From positions 1 to 40,424 of the forward strand of contig CAJFTY010000032.1 in NCBI GenBank assembly GCA_904420045.1: DNA of 40,424 nt, given 5' to 3'. The position numbers were made by a program, and so were the translations under genes. The DNA comes from Candidatus Metaruminococcus caecorum. Lineage in GTDB: Bacteria; Bacillota; Clostridia; Oscillospirales; Ruminococcaceae. Under the pieces are notes generated by a model. It did no database searches. It was not told the DNA's origin and saw nothing but the letters and a program-made list of their open reading frames with translations. Numbering within the stretch: position 1 is the first letter of the stretch; each line of letters starts with the position of its first letter. Of the stretch, positions 16,857-26,997 are shown piece by piece.

Positions 16857-18593
16857 ATGACCACACCAAGAAGCGAATATCCAAGGCCGCAGTTTGTGCG
16901 GGATTCCTGGCAGTGCCTAAATGGATCCTGGGATTTTGAAATCGACTACGGCAATTCCGGCGAAAGCCGGGGCCTTGTAAAGCCGGAAGCTGTATACGCC
17001 CAGACCATCACGGTGCCATTCTGCCCCGAATCCTCTCTGTCCGGCATCGGCAACACCGACTTTTTAAACGCGGTCTGGTACCGCAAAACCATTTCGGTCA
17101 CTGAGGAGCATCTGAGCGGCCGGGTGATCCTGCACTTTGGCGCAGTGGATTACGAGGCTACCATCTGGGTCAACGAAACCCGCTGCGGGGAGCACAAGGG
17201 CGGTTACAGCTCCTTTGAGCTGGACATCACCGACTGCCTGCAGCCCGGAGAAAACCGGCTGGTGGTGCGGGCGGTGGACGACACCAGGGACGACCGCTAC
17301 CCCAGCGGCAAGCAGAGCGGACTGTACGAATCCCACGGCTGCTTTTACACCCGCACCACCGGCATCTGGCAGACCGTCTGGCTGGAGTTCACCTCCCGAT
17401 CGTATCTGAAATCCGTGCGGGTTACCGCGGACCCCGCCACCGGAACCGTCTGCTTTGAGCCCAGCGTCAAAGGATGCGACGACAGCCTGACCCTAACCGC
17501 CCAAGTCTCCTACAAGGGCGAAAATGTGGCGCAAAAGCGCATCCCGGTGGACGAGGGGAACTTTACCTTCTCAATGGAAATTGAGCACCCCAAGCTGTGG
17601 AATCCCGGCGCTCCCGAGCTGTACGACGTAACCTACTCCCTGGAAAGCGACGGCCGGGTGCTGGACACTGTCAAGAGCTATTTCGGCTTCCGGAACATTA
17701 TGCTCAAGGGCCGGGCCATCTGCTTAAACGGAAAACCGGTGTACCAGCGCCTGGTTTTGGATCAGGGCTTTTATCCCGACGGCATTTACACTGCTCCCAG
17801 CGACGAGGCGCTCAAAAAAGACATCGAGCTGTCCATGTCCCTGGGCTTTAACGGAGCCCGGCTGCACCAAAAGATTTTTGAGGAGCGGTTTTTATACTGG
17901 GCCGACCAGCTAGGCTACCTGGTGTGGGGCGAGCACGGCAACTGGGGCATGGACATCGCCAATCCCGAAACCGCCCTCAACTTCCTGCCCGAGTGGCTGG
18001 AGGCCCTGGAACGGGATTACAACCATCCTTCCATCGTCTGCTGGTGCCCCTTTAACGAGACCTGGGATCACCGGGGCCGCCAACAGGACAACCGGATCAT
18101 CGCCAACGTCTATCTGGCAACCAAGGCTTTTGACCGCACCCGTCCGGTGATCGACACCAGCGGAAACTTCCATGTGATGACCGACATTTACGACATCCAC
18201 AACTACGACCAGAGCGTAGAACTGTTCCAGGAACGGTACGGCGCCGTCACCGAGACCCAGGTGTACGACAACTTCCCCGACCGGCAGCACTTTAACGGCG
18301 CGCCCTATTTCCTCAGTGAGTACGGCGGCGCCTCCTGGGCGGGCACCGAGAAAAACGCCTGGGGCTACGGCGAAAACCCCAAGACGGAAGAGGAGTTCGC
18401 CCAGCGGTACCAAGGGCTGACCCGGGCGCTGATGGACAACAAGAACATCTGCGGGTTCTGCTACACCCAGCTATACGATGTGGAGCAGGAGCAAAACGGC
18501 CTGTTCACCTATGAGCGGACGGAAAAATTCTCCCCCGATGTGTACAAGGTGATCCTGGAAACCAACGCCGCCAAGGCCGCCATCGAAGAATAG
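16857..18593 (+). CDS. Glycoside hydrolase family 2 (beta-galactosidase/beta-glucuronidase superfamily)
   Basis: A 578-residue retaining glycosidase without a signal peptide. Residues 1-180 form the sugar-binding jelly roll (PRPQFVRDSWQCLNGSWDF, then GAVDYEATIWVN). An immunoglobulin-like domain spans about 180-285, and a TIM barrel runs from 290 to the end. The acid/base is E401 in WCPFNETWDH and the nucleophile E488 in FLSEYGG. It has no C-terminal domains, so it is a short GH2 enzyme. The exact sugar cannot be told; beta-galactoside, beta-glucuronide and alpha-arabinoside hydrolases all occur in this branch. AAAGGAGA precedes the ATG. It stands alone, with no transporter or sugar regulator beside it. 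Confidence 0.9.
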   Translation: MTTPRSEYPRPQFVRDSWQCLNGSWDFEIDYGNSGESRGLVKPEAVYAQTITVPFCPESSLSGIGNTDFLNAVWYRKTISVTEEHLSGRVILHFGAVDYEATIWVNETRCGEHKGGYSSFELDITDCLQPGENRLVVRAVDDTRDDRYPSGKQSGLYESHGCFYTRTTGIWQTVWLEFTSRSYLKSVRVTADPATGTVCFEPSVKGCDDSLTLTAQVSYKGENVAQKRIPVDEGNFTFSMEIEHPKLWNPGAPELYDVTYSLESDGRVLDTVKSYFGFRNIMLKGRAICLNGKPVYQRLVLDQGFYPDGIYTAPSDEALKKDIELSMSLGFNGARLHQKIFEERFLYWADQLGYLVWGEHGNWGMDIANPETALNFLPEWLEALERDYNHPSIVCWCPFNETWDHRGRQQDNRIIANVYLATKAFDRTRPVIDTSGNFHVMTDIYDIHNYDQSVELFQERYGAVTETQVYDNFPDRQHFNGAPYFLSEYGGASWAGTEKNAWGYGENPKTEEEFAQRYQGLTRALMDNKNICGFCYTQLYDVEQEQNGLFTYERTEKFSPDVYKVILETNAAKAAIEE

Positions 18594-18626
18594 TCCTTTT
18601 GGGAAATTATTTCCCAGTGTTTTCAC

Positions 18627-18667
18627 AAAAAAGGAGCCGGACGCATTAACAGCGTCCGGCTCCTTTT
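18627..18667. terminator. Bidirectional terminator between the GH2 gene and the arginine operon
   Basis: GGAGCCGGACGC and GCGTCCGGCTCC form a perfect 12-base stem with a 7-base loop. The plus strand has TTTTCG after it; the minus strand has TTTTTTG, the stronger side, which ends the argF message. Confidence 0.9.
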
Positions 18668-18678
18668 CGATTGACTAC

Positions 18679-19584
18679 TTAGCGGCCCATCAGCTTGACC
18701 ATGACGGCCTTTTGGGCGTGCAGGCGGTTTTCCGCCTCGTCAAAGATTTCGTCCGCGTGGGCTTCCAGCACGTCCTCGGTGATTTCCTCCCCCCGGTGGG
18801 CGGGCAGGCAGTGGAGCACCATGGCGTCGCCGTGCGCGGCCTTCATCACCTCGCCGTTGATCTGGTAGCCGGCGAAAATCTTTTTGCGGGCCTCGGCTTC
18901 CTCCTCCTGACCCATGGAGGCCCACACATCGGTGAGCACCACGTCCGCGTCCGCCGCGGCTTTGAGTACATCGGAGGTGACTTCAAACCCGTCAAAACCG
19001 GTGGCAAAGTCCAGCACCTCTTGATCCGGGCGGTAATCGTCCGGGCAGGCGATGGAAACCTTCATGCCGGTTTTAAGCCCGCCTACGATCAAAGAGTTCG
19101 CCATGTTGTTGCCGTCGCCGATGTAGCACATTTTCAGGCCTTCCACCCGGCCCTTGTGCTCCCGGATGGTCATCAGATCCGCCAGCACCTGGCAGGGGTG
19201 GCAGAAGTCGGTGAGCCCGTTGATGATCGGGATGCTGCCGTACTTTGCCAGATCCTCCACCTCCTTCTGCTGGAAGGTGCGGATCATAATGCCGTCCAGG
19301 TAGCGGGACAGCACCCGGGCGGTGTCCTGCACCGGCTCGCCCCGGCCGATCTGTAAATCCCGGGAGCTCAAAAACAGCGCGTTGCCCCCCAGCTGATACA
19401 TGCCGGTCTCAAAGGAGACCCGGGTGCGGGTGGAGGATTTCTGAAAGATCATTCCCAGAGTCTTGCCCGCCAGGTGATGGTGTTTAATGCCGTGCTTTTG
19501 CTCGTATTTTAGCTGGTCTGCCAAGTTCAGAATGTCGATGATCTCCTCTTTGCTCAGATCCAGCATTTTCAGCAGATGGTTCAT
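18679..19584 (-). CDS. argF: Ornithine carbamoyltransferase
   Basis: A 301-residue cytosolic enzyme that forms citrulline from ornithine and carbamoyl phosphate. The carbamoyl-phosphate loop STRTR is at 51-55, with FHP-type NGLTDFCHPCQVLAD and, near the end, HCLPAHRGEE, the ornithine-binding signature. The length is normal. AAAGGAGA lies eight bases before the ATG. It is the last gene of the arg operon, 13 bases after argD, and is followed by the terminator. In the catabolic direction it would need arcA/arcC neighbours, which are absent, so the biosynthetic role is preferred. Confidence 0.97.
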   Translation of the reverse strand: MNHLLKMLDLSKEEIIDILNLADQLKYEQKHGIKHHHLAGKTLGMIFQKSSTRTRVSFETGMYQLGGNALFLSSRDLQIGRGEPVQDTARVLSRYLDGIMIRTFQQKEVEDLAKYGSIPIINGLTDFCHPCQVLADLMTIREHKGRVEGLKMCYIGDGNNMANSLIVGGLKTGMKVSIACPDDYRPDQEVLDFATGFDGFEVTSDVLKAAADADVVLTDVWASMGQEEEAEARKKIFAGYQINGEVMKAAHGDAMVLHCLPAHRGEEITEDVLEAHADEIFDEAENRLHAQKAVMVKLMGR

Positions 19585-19597
19585 GGTCGTTCTCCTT

Positions 19598-20770
19598 TCA
19601 TCCGGCCAGGACGTTTGCCAGAATGGCCAGTCCCTTGTCGATTTCTTCCATGGTGATGGTCAGCGGAGGCAGCAGCCGCAGCTTGTGCTTTGCGGTCAGG
19701 ATCAGCAGGCCGTTTTGCACACAGGCCTTGGCGGCATCGGCGGAGGTTTTGGTTTTCAGCCTAACTCCCAGCATCATGCCTTCGCCGTCCACCCCTTCCA
19801 CCTCGGGGATTTGGGTGAGCTTTTCCCGCAGATAGACGCCTTTTTTTGCCACCTCGTCCAAAAAGCCCGGCTGGCACACCCGGCGGAGCACCTCGCACCC
19901 CGCGGCGCAGGCCACTGGGTTTCCTCCGAAGGTGGTGCCGTGCTGTCCGGGGCCCAGCACCCCGGACACGCTTTTTCCGAACAGCACCGCCCCGATGGGC
20001 AGGCCGCCGCCCAGTCCTTTGGCCAGGGTGGTCAGATCGGGCGTGATCCCATAGTGTTCGCTTGCCAAAAACGTACCGGTGCGGCCCACGCCGGTCTGCA
20101 CCTCGTCCACGATCAGCAGGATGTCCCGCTCTTTGCAATAGGCGGCGGCCTGCCGGACAAATTCTGAGTTAAGAGGCAGAACGCCTCCTTCGCCCTGAAT
20201 AAGTTCCATCATCACAGCGCAGGTGTTTTCGGTGATCGTTGCTTTTAAATTCTCCAGGTCGTTGGGCTTCGCATAGGAAAAGCCCTCGGTGAAGGGGAAG
20301 AAAAAGTTGTGGAACACATCCTGCCCGGTGGCGGCAAGCGTTGTCACCGTCCGGCCGTGGAAGCTGTTTTGCAGGGTGACGATCTCGGTCCGCTCCTTGC
20401 CGTATTTGTCAAAACTGTATTTTCGGGCGGCTTTGATGGCGCACTCGTTGGCCTCCGCTCCGGAGTTTACAAAAAACACCTTGTCACAGCCAGTCTGTCC
20501 GCACAGCGCCTTGGCAAGCTCCACCGCCGGGGTGGTGTAGTACAGGTTGGAGGCGTGCTGCAGGCATCCCGCCTGGCGCGCCACCGCGTCCGCCCAGCCC
20601 TCGTCCGCATACCCTAAGGAGTTGACGCCGATGCCGCTGGTAAAGTCTATGTACTCTTTGCCGTCCACGTCCCAGCAGGTGGCGTTTTTCCCCTTTTTCA
20701 GCACCACGTCAAACCGCCCGTAAGAGCCCACGATATACTGTTTGTCTTGCTGTTTAAAATCCGTACTCAC
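19598..20770 (-). CDS. argD: Acetylornithine aminotransferase
   Basis: A 390-residue class III PLP aminotransferase that converts N-acetylglutamate semialdehyde to N-acetylornithine. It shows DFTSGIGVNSLGY, FVNSGAEANECAIK, FHGRT, VDEVQTGVGRTG, and the PLP lysine in TTLAKGLGGGLP. The frame opens at GTG 20779, but GTG 20770 (MSTDFKQQDK) has AAAGG at about ten bases, whereas the first GTG touches it. The position between argB and argF supports ArgD over other class III aminotransferases. Confidence 0.95.
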   Translation of the reverse strand: MSTDFKQQDKQYIVGSYGRFDVVLKKGKNATCWDVDGKEYIDFTSGIGVNSLGYADEGWADAVARQAGCLQHASNLYYTTPAVELAKALCGQTGCDKVFFVNSGAEANECAIKAARKYSFDKYGKERTEIVTLQNSFHGRTVTTLAATGQDVFHNFFFPFTEGFSYAKPNDLENLKATITENTCAVMMELIQGEGGVLPLNSEFVRQAAAYCKERDILLIVDEVQTGVGRTGTFLASEHYGITPDLTTLAKGLGGGLPIGAVLFGKSVSGVLGPGQHGTTFGGNPVACAAGCEVLRRVCQPGFLDEVAKKGVYLREKLTQIPEVEGVDGEGMMLGVRLKTKTSADAAKACVQNGLLILTAKHKLRLLPPLTITMEEIDKGLAILANVLAG

Positions 20771-20793
20771 ATGTGTCACGCCTTTCTGCGGGC

Positions 20794-21663
20794 TTACAGG
20801 AACATGGTCCCGATGCCCTCGTTGCTGAGCATTTCAATGAGGATCGAGTGAGGAATCCGTCCGTCGATGATAAACGCCCGCTTGACTCCCCGGCGCACCG
20901 CCTCCACGCAGCATTCCACCTTGGGGATCATGCCGCCGGACAGGATGCCCTGTTTAATTAAAAAGGGCACTTCACTGACGTTGACCACCGGAATCAGGGA
21001 ATTTTCATCCTCCCGGTCCCGTAAAAGCCCCCGGATGTCGGTCATGAGGATCAGGTTTTCTGCCCCCAGCGCCGCGGAGATCCGCGCCGCCGCCGTGTCC
21101 GCATTGATGTTGTAGATCTCCCCGTTTTCGTCGGTGGCCACGGTGGCCACCACCGGGATGTACCCGCTGTCCAGCGCGTCCAGAACCGGCTGGATGTTCA
21201 CGTCGGTAATGTCCCCCACATAGCCAAGGTCGGCGTCGCCCTCGTGCTTTTTCACCGACAGCAGGTTGCCATCGGTTCCGCACAGGCCGATGGCCTTGCC
21301 GTTGTGCTGGTGCAACAGGGACACAAGCCCCTTGTTCACCTTGCCAGCCAGCACCATCTGAACGATCTCGGCGGTCTCCTTATCGGTGTAGCGCAGGCCG
21401 TTTACAAACTTGGACTCCTTGCCCACCTGCTCCAGCATGGCGTTGATCTCCGGCCCGCCGCCGTGCACCAGCACCACCTTGATGCCCACCAGCGACAGCA
21501 GCACCAGGTCGCTCATCACCGCCTGCTTTAACTCGTCGTTGATCATAGCGTTGCCGCCGTATTTGATGACCACGACCTTGTTGTAATACTCCTGAATATA
21601 CGGCAGGGCGTCAATGAGCACCTGCGCTTTGGTCCTGTTTGAGATTTCCACTGTTCTGGCCAT
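20794..21663 (-). CDS. argB: Acetylglutamate kinase
   Basis: A 289-residue amino-acid kinase that phosphorylates N-acetylglutamate. The motifs VVIKYGGNAM, VLVHGGGPEIN, and GLCGTDGNLL are present, with NINADTAAARIS and a C-terminal HSILIEMLSNEGIGTMF. The N-terminal helix (about 1-25, SNRTKAQVLIDALPYIQEY) is the extension found in hexameric, arginine-inhibited kinases, so feedback inhibition by arginine is likely. AGGAAAGGA precedes the ATG. About 100 bases separate it from argJ; that gap holds a small GGCCCG/CGGGCC hairpin without a T-run. Confidence 0.97.
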   Translation of the reverse strand: MARTVEISNRTKAQVLIDALPYIQEYYNKVVVIKYGGNAMINDELKQAVMSDLVLLSLVGIKVVLVHGGGPEINAMLEQVGKESKFVNGLRYTDKETAEIVQMVLAGKVNKGLVSLLHQHNGKAIGLCGTDGNLLSVKKHEGDADLGYVGDITDVNIQPVLDALDSGYIPVVATVATDENGEIYNINADTAAARISAALGAENLILMTDIRGLLRDREDENSLIPVVNVSEVPFLIKQGILSGGMIPKVECCVEAVRRGVKRAFIIDGRIPHSILIEMLSNEGIGTMFL

Positions 21664-21764
21664 TCCTTTCCTGAATCAGCCTGGCCCGTTTTGAATGTCG
21701 GGCCGATTTTGATGCGCTCTTCTGGGCGTGCGCCTGCATACCCTTCCTCTGTGTTTTCAAACGG

Positions 21765-23000
21765 TCAGGTTCGATAGTCGCCGTTGATTTTCACATAGTC
21801 GTAGGTCAGATCGCAGCCCCAGGCCACCGCCCGGCCGTCTCCATCCCCCAGACGGAGGACGATCTTGATCTCGTCCGCGCTCAGCACGGTTTTGGCGTCT
21901 TCCTCCGAGAACTCCAGGCCCGCACCGTTTTCGCACACGTCGATGCTCCCCTTGACGGAGCACAGCTGCACCGCCACTTTTTTGATGTCGAGATCCGCCT
22001 CGCTGTAACCCACCGCGCACAAAATCCGTCCCCAGTTGGCGTCCTCCCCGAACATGGCGGCCTTAAACAGGCTGGAGGTGATGACCGATTTGGCCACGAT
22101 CTTGGCGTCCCTGGTTGTCTTGGCGCCGGACACCACGCACTCCAACAGCTTGGTGGCGCCCTCCCCGTCCCGGGCGATCTCCCTGGACAGGTTCATCAGC
22201 AGGGCGTACAACGCGTTGCAAAACAGCTCGTAGTCCCGCTCCTCGTCTTTGATTTTGGGATTGCCCGCCTCGCCGGAGGCCAAAATCGACACCATGTCGT
22301 TGGTAGAGGTATCCCCGTCCACGCTGACCATGTTGAAGGTGTCGTCCGCCACCGTTTTCAGCGCCTTTTTCAGGAGCATCGGCTCGATGTCCACATCGGT
22401 GGTGAGAAAACAGAGCATAGTGGCCATGTTGGGATGGATCATGCCGCTTCCCTTGGCGATGCCCGCCACCACGCAGTCTTTCCCCCCCAGGGAGAACTTC
22501 ACCGCCAGCTCTTTTTTGTAGGTGTCGGTGGTCATAATGGCTTCGGCGGCCTCCGAACTTCCCTCCCTGGAAAGGCTTGCCGCCAGGTCCGGAACCGCAG
22601 CCTCGATGGGCTCGATGGGCAGAGGCTGTCCGATGACACCGGTGGAGGCCACAATCACGTCCTCCGGGCGGATTGAAAGCGCCTTGGCGCAGAGCTCCGC
22701 CATTTGGAGCGCTTTAAACTCCCCGTCGGCGTTACAGGTGTTGGCGTTGCCACTGTTGCAGATCACTGCCTGGGCCATTCCATCCTTCAGATGCCGACGG
22801 GTGATGACAATGGGCGCGCCCTTGACCTTGTTTTGGGTGTAGATCGCCGCCGCCGCGCATGGATGGTCTGCCAGAATCATGGCGAGATCCCGTTTTTCTT
22901 TATTTTTCCGGATTCCGCAGTGGACGCCGGCGGCCTTGAACCCCTTGGGGGCGCACAGTCCGCCGTCCACAAAATCAAATCCCTCGAATTTTACAAACAT
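21765..23000 (-). CDS. argJ: Bifunctional glutamate N-acetyltransferase/ornithine acetyltransferase
   Basis: A 411-residue Ntn-fold enzyme of the acetyl-recycling arginine pathway. It moves the acetyl group from acetylornithine to glutamate. The self-cleavage site is A193-T194 in HPNMATML, where T194 becomes the N-terminal nucleophile of the beta chain. KGSGMIHPN before it and NTSSLFKAA-like ITSSLFKAAMFGEDANWGR fit the family. Whether it also uses acetyl-CoA cannot be told; no separate argA is in view, and the first cycle needs an acetylglutamate source. GGAAAGGA lies before the ATG. It follows argC by 62 bases. Confidence 0.97.
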   Translation of the reverse strand: MFVKFEGFDFVDGGLCAPKGFKAAGVHCGIRKNKEKRDLAMILADHPCAAAAIYTQNKVKGAPIVITRRHLKDGMAQAVICNSGNANTCNADGEFKALQMAELCAKALSIRPEDVIVASTGVIGQPLPIEPIEAAVPDLAASLSREGSSEAAEAIMTTDTYKKELAVKFSLGGKDCVVAGIAKGSGMIHPNMATMLCFLTTDVDIEPMLLKKALKTVADDTFNMVSVDGDTSTNDMVSILASGEAGNPKIKDEERDYELFCNALYALLMNLSREIARDGEGATKLLECVVSGAKTTRDAKIVAKSVITSSLFKAAMFGEDANWGRILCAVGYSEADLDIKKVAVQLCSVKGSIDVCENGAGLEFSEEDAKTVLSADEIKIVLRLGDGDGRAVAWGCDLTYDYVKINGDYRT

Positions 23001-23062
23001 GTTGTTCTTCCTTTCCGGCCCGCTCCGTAAAAGGCCGTGAGATTAAGAGACTGCGCCCGCCG

Positions 23063-24103
23063 TTAAAAGGCCGGAGGGATCATCTTGAGCCCGGCGGATT
23101 CATCCAGGCCGAACATTAGGTTCATGTTCTGGATCGCCTGACCAGCCGCTCCCTTGACCATGTTGTCGATGGTGGATACGACGATCAGTCTGCCGGTGCG
23201 CTCGTCTGTATGAAGGGAAATATCGCAGTAGTTGCTGTATTTGACATTGCGCAGATTGGCGATCTTGCCGGGCTCCATCACCCGGACAAAACGCTCGTCC
23301 TTGTAAAACTCCTGATACAGGCGATGGACCTCCTCAAGGCCCATCTTCTTTTTCAGGTCCGCATACATGGTGGACACAATCCCTCGGTTGACCGGAAGTA
23401 GATGGGGCACAAAGGTGATCTTTACCTCCTCCCCCGCCAGTTCGGACAGGGTCTGTTCGATCTCCGGAGTATGACGGTGGCTGGCCACCTTATAGGGCGC
23501 GAACGCCTCGTTGCAGTCGGGGTAGTGGGTATTCTGGGCAAGGCCTCTGCCCGCCCCTGTGGCGCCCGATTTGCTGTCAATGATCACCGAATTCACCCGC
23601 ACAATCCCCTCCTTTACCGCCGGGGCCAGTCCCAAAGCAATACTGGTGGGATAACAGCCGGGATTCGCAATGATCTCCTTACCCGCCGCCGACGCCCGGT
23701 GGAGCTCCGGAATGCAGTAGACCGCCTTGCTGTGCAGCGCGGGATCTTTATAGGAAAGCCCATACCACTGCTCATACTCCTCGGGAGAGGTCAACCGGAA
23801 GTCCGCGCCCAGATCGATGAATTTTTTTCCCGCGTCCACGCACTTGCGGGCCAGAGGCTCGCTGAGGCCGTGGGGCATGGCCGCAAAGACCACCTCGCTG
23901 TTTTGAATGACATCGTCCTCATCCCCCAGCATGTCGTCCCGGATGCCGCACAGGTTCGGATACACCTCGCTGATGGGTTTGCCCTCAAAGGACACCGAGC
24001 TGACCGCGCTCACCTGTGCATAGGGATGGGTGGACAGAATCCGCAAAAGCTCTACGCCGGCATAGCCGGTGGCTCCAATAATTCCCGCTTTAATCATGTT
24101 CAT
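23063..24103 (-). CDS. argC: N-acetyl-gamma-glutamyl-phosphate reductase
   Basis: A 346-residue NADPH-dependent reductase that makes N-acetylglutamate semialdehyde. The nucleotide motif [15 protein letters not shown] is at 7-21, and the catalytic cysteine is C150 in [20 protein letters not shown] and the late [11 protein letters not shown] helix are present. ATG 24103 has GAGG ten bases upstream, and the start overlaps the end of argH by 14 bases, which suggests coupled translation. An ATG two codons later is possible. Confidence 0.97.
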   Translation of the reverse strand: MNMIKAGIIGATGYAGVELLRILSTHPYAQVSAVSSVSFEGKPISEVYPNLCGIRDDMLGDEDDVIQNSEVVFAAMPHGLSEPLARKCVDAGKKFIDLGADFRLTSPEEYEQWYGLSYKDPALHSKAVYCIPELHRASAAGKEIIANPGCYPTSIALGLAPAVKEGIVRVNSVIIDSKSGATGAGRGLAQNTHYPDCNEAFAPYKVASHRHTPEIEQTLSELAGEEVKITFVPHLLPVNRGIVSTMYADLKKKMGLEEVHRLYQEFYKDERFVRVMEPGKIANLRNVKYSNYCDISLHTDERTGRLIVVSTIDNMVKGAAGQAIQNMNLMFGLDESAGLKMIPPAF

Positions 24104-25472
24104 GGATCAATAACCTCACTCGGCTGATTTGTTTTTCCACGCTGGAGGGGGAAGGCCCCCCCACCGCTTTGCGCTCGCCCAGACAGGTTTCCAGGCTGAT
24201 GGCCTTGTACACATCCTCGTCAAAGACGTCGCACACCGCCTGGTATTCGCTGAGCTCCAGGGTTTCCAGAGTTTTGTCTGTGTCGATGCACAGAGCCACC
24301 AGTTGGCCAGTGATCTTGTACGCGTCCCGGAAGGGCAGTCCCTTTTTCACCAGGTAGTCCGCGCAGTCGGTGGCGTTGATAAAGCCCTTGGCCGCCGCCG
24401 CCCGCATATTGTCTTTTAACACCCGCATGGTGGCCAGCATAGGCGTCATGGTGGTCACACAGAGCTTAACGGTGTCCACCGCGTCAAAGATGGCTTCTTT
24501 GTCCTCCTGCATATCCTTGTTATAAGCAAGCGGCAGGTTTTTCATCATGGTCAAAAGCGTTACCAGATCGCCGATGACCCGGCCGGTCTTGCCCCGCACA
24601 AGCTCCGCCACATCGGGGTTTTTCTTCTGGGGCATAATGGAGGAGCCGGTGGCGTATGCGTCGTCGAGCTCGATGAACTTAAACTCCCAGGAGCACCACA
24701 ACACAATTTCCTCCGACAGGCGGGACAGGTGCATCATCAAAGTGGAGATCGCCGCCGCTGTTTCGATGCAGAAATCCCGGTCGGACACCCCGTCCAGGCT
24801 GTTGGCGGTGATCCGGGCAAAGCCCAGAAGCTCCCGCACCTTTTCCCGGTTGATGGGATAGGTGGTGGCTGCCAGTGCGCCGCTGCCCAGGGGCATCTCG
24901 TCCATGCGCTTACCCGCGTCGGATAGCCGCCCCATGTCCCGCAAAAACATCTGGGCGTAGGCCATCAGATGATGGGCGAAGGTGACCGGCTGTGCTCTTT
25001 GCAGATGGGTATAGCCGGGCATCACCGTGCCGGTGTGCTGCTCCGCCAGATTGCAGATGGTTAAGGTCAGCTCCCGGACCATTTCAATGATCTCACAAAG
25101 CTCGTCTTTTAAATACAGCCGCAGGTCCAGCGCCACCTGGTCGTTTCGGCTCCTGGCCGTGTGCAGGCGCTTGCCGGTGTCTCCCAGCCGCTTGGTGAGC
25201 TCGGCCTCCACAAACATGTGGATGTCCTCCGCCTCAGGGTTGATGGAAAGCGAGCCGTCGTCCAAATCCGCCAGAATGCCCTCCAGCCCGTCTACAATCA
25301 ACTGAGCCTCGTGCTGTTCAATAATCCCCGTCGCCCCCAGCATGGTGGCATGGGCGATGCTGCCCCGGATATCCTGCCGATACATTCGCGCGTCGAACGA
25401 GATGGAGGAATTAAAGTCGTTGACCTTTTCGTCCACCTCTTTTTTAAATCGTCCCGCCCACATTTTTGCCAT
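24090..25472 (-). CDS. argH: Argininosuccinate lyase
   Basis: A 460-residue member of the fumarase/aspartase superfamily that splits argininosuccinate into arginine and fumarate. The start [41 protein letters not shown], and the flexible signature loop [12 protein letters not shown] are all visible. The frame is open to 25586, but ATG 25472 (MAKMWAGRF) has AGGGGA ten bases upstream and gives the family length. It overlaps argC at the 3' end and follows argG by 142 bases. Confidence 0.97.
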   Translation of the reverse strand: MAKMWAGRFKKEVDEKVNDFNSSISFDARMYRQDIRGSIAHATMLGATGIIEQHEAQLIVDGLEGILADLDDGSLSINPEAEDIHMFVEAELTKRLGDTGKRLHTARSRNDQVALDLRLYLKDELCEIIEMVRELTLTICNLAEQHTGTVMPGYTHLQRAQPVTFAHHLMAYAQMFLRDMGRLSDAGKRMDEMPLGSGALAATTYPINREKVRELLGFARITANSLDGVSDRDFCIETAAAISTLMMHLSRLSEEIVLWCSWEFKFIELDDAYATGSSIMPQKKNPDVAELVRGKTGRVIGDLVTLLTMMKNLPLAYNKDMQEDKEAIFDAVDTVKLCVTTMTPMLATMRVLKDNMRAAAAKGFINATDCADYLVKKGLPFRDAYKITGQLVALCIDTDKTLETLELSEYQAVCDVFDEDVYKAISLETCLGERKAVGGPSPSSVEKQISRVRLLIHEHD

Positions 25473-25539
25473 GTTCAGACCGTCCCCTTCTTCCCGGCGC
25501 AGCCGGCCGAGTTCCTTAATAAGACCTTGTTGTTCCACA

Positions 25540-25585
25540 ATAAAATGAAGGATCGTGCAGGAGGATTTCCCCCTGCACGAAACCA
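25540..25585 (-). other. Hairpin in the argG-argH spacer
   Basis: CGTGCAGG and CCTGCACG (about 25554-25579) pair around a short loop. On the minus strand the sequence after it is ATCCTTCATTTTATTG, without a clean T-run. It could be a partial terminator or mRNA-processing hairpin that sets argG apart from the downstream genes. No leader peptide is seen in the 142-base gap. Confidence 0.4.
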
Positions 25586-25614
25586 ATGCTCTTTACTCGA
25601 ATCATTCGCTGTGA

Positions 25615-26853
25615 TTATTTGTTTTTACGCTTTTCGTCCAGCAACGCCTTGACCTTGATGGGAAGGCCGAACAGGTTGATAAAGCCCTGGGAATCCATCT
25701 GGTCGTAAACCTCATCCTCGCCAAAGGTGGCCACTTCCTCGTCGTATAAGGTGTAGGGCGAGGTGACGCCGGCGTTGATCATATTGCCCTTATAGAGCTT
25801 TAACTTCACGTCGCCGGTGACGGTTTCCTGGGTGGAATCCACAAACGCGGAGAGGGCTTCCCGCAAGGGAGTGTACCACTGGCCGTTGTAGACGATGTCC
25901 GCAAATTTCAGCGCCACCTGCTGTTTGTAGTGCTGAGTCTCCTTGTCCAGGCAGATGGTCTCCAGCACCTCGTGGGCGTGGTAAAGGATGGTGCCGCCGG
26001 GGGTCTCGTACACGCCCCTGGACTTCATGCCCACCAGACGGTTTTCCACGATGTCCGCCAGGCCGATGCCGTTGGCGCCGCCCAGCTCGTTGAGCTTCTT
26101 AATCAGGGACACGCCGTCCATCTGGACGCCGTCCACCGCGGTGGGAACGCCCTTTTCAAAATGGATGGTCACATAGGTGGGCTTGTCGGGCGCCATCTCG
26201 GGGGATACGCCCAGCTCTAAAAAGCCCGGTTTGTTGTACTGAGGCTCATTGGCGGGATCTTCCAGATCCAGGCCCTCGTGGGACAGATGCCACAGGTTTT
26301 TATCTTTAGAATAGTTGGTTTCCCGGCTGATTTTCAGGGGGATGTTGTGGGCCTCGGCGTAGTCGATTTCCTCGTCCCGGGACTTGAGATCCCAGATCCG
26401 CCAGGGGGCGATGATCTTCATGTTGGGGGCCACCGCCTTGATGGCCAGCTCAAACCGGACCTGGTCGTTGCCCTTGCCGGTGCATCCGTGGCAGATGGCG
26501 TCCGCGCCTTCTTTCAGGGCGATCTCCGCGATCCGCTTGCCGATGATCGGGCGGGCAAAGGAGGTTCCCAGCAGGTATTTCCCCTCGTACACCGCGCCCG
26601 CTTTCAGGGTGGGGAATACATAGTCGTTGACAAACTCGTCGTTTAAATCCTCGATGTAGAGCTTGGAAGCGCCGGTTTTAATCGCTTTTTCCTCCAGGCC
26701 GTCCAGCTCGGTTCCCTGACCCACGTCGCCGGACACCGCAATGACCTCGCAGTTGTTGTAGTTTTCTTTCAACCACGGAATAATGATGGAGGTGTCCAAA
26801 CCTCCGGAATAAGCGAGTACGACTTTTTTAATTGAAGTATCCTGTTTGTTCAT
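25615..26853 (-). CDS. argG: Argininosuccinate synthase
   Basis: A 412-residue ATP-pyrophosphatase-type enzyme that joins citrulline and aspartate. The N-terminal PP-loop [17 protein letters not shown] and the later [13 protein letters not shown] motif identify it, and the length is normal. AGGAGG lies seven to ten bases before the ATG. It is the first gene of the operon, with promoter and ArgR-type boxes upstream. Confidence 0.98.
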   Translation of the reverse strand: MNKQDTSIKKVVLAYSGGLDTSIIIPWLKENYNNCEVIAVSGDVGQGTELDGLEEKAIKTGASKLYIEDLNDEFVNDYVFPTLKAGAVYEGKYLLGTSFARPIIGKRIAEIALKEGADAICHGCTGKGNDQVRFELAIKAVAPNMKIIAPWRIWDLKSRDEEIDYAEAHNIPLKISRETNYSKDKNLWHLSHEGLDLEDPANEPQYNKPGFLELGVSPEMAPDKPTYVTIHFEKGVPTAVDGVQMDGVSLIKKLNELGGANGIGLADIVENRLVGMKSRGVYETPGGTILYHAHEVLETICLDKETQHYKQQVALKFADIVYNGQWYTPLREALSAFVDSTQETVTGDVKLKLYKGNMINAGVTSPYTLYDEEVATFGEDEVYDQMDSQGFINLFGLPIKVKALLDEKRKNK

Positions 26854-26913
26854 GATGATATCCTCCTGACAAGCCGGCTGCGCGGCTGAATGTTTTTACT
26901 GGCTACAATGTAT

Positions 26914-26941
26914 ATTATACATCCATATACAAAAAAATCAA
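26914..26941 (-). promoter_or_regulatory. Promoter of the arginine operon
   Basis: On the minus strand TTGATT (26941-26936) and a perfect TATAAT (26919-26914) are separated by 16 bases, about 60 bases before the argG start. The region also contains the 13-base palindrome TGTATATTATACA, covering the -10 box. Confidence 0.75.
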
Positions 26942-26947
26942 GGGTTT

Positions 26948-26965
26948 TATGTATATTTATTCAAG
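26948..26965. promoter_or_regulatory. Second ArgR/AhrC-type ARG box
   Basis: TATGTATATTTATTCAAG agrees with WNTGNATWWWWATNCANW at all but the last position. It lies immediately upstream of the argG -35 box. Its centre is 32 bases from that of the first box, about three helical turns. Confidence 0.65.
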
Positions 26966-26979
26966 TTTATCCAGGTTAA

Positions 26980-26997
26980 ACTGAATTTTTATTCAAT
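26980..26997. promoter_or_regulatory. First ArgR/AhrC-type ARG box
   Basis: ACTGAATTTTTATTCAAT matches the ARG box consensus WNTGNATWWWWATNCANW at every position. Together with the second box it should bind the hexameric arginine repressor and lower arg transcription when arginine is plentiful. The repressor gene itself is not in the window. Confidence 0.75.

Noticed and set aside
21683-21704. GGCCCG/CGGGCC hairpin between argJ and argB
   Set aside because: Only six base pairs with a ten-base loop and no T-run on the minus strand; not enough for a terminator inside the operon.
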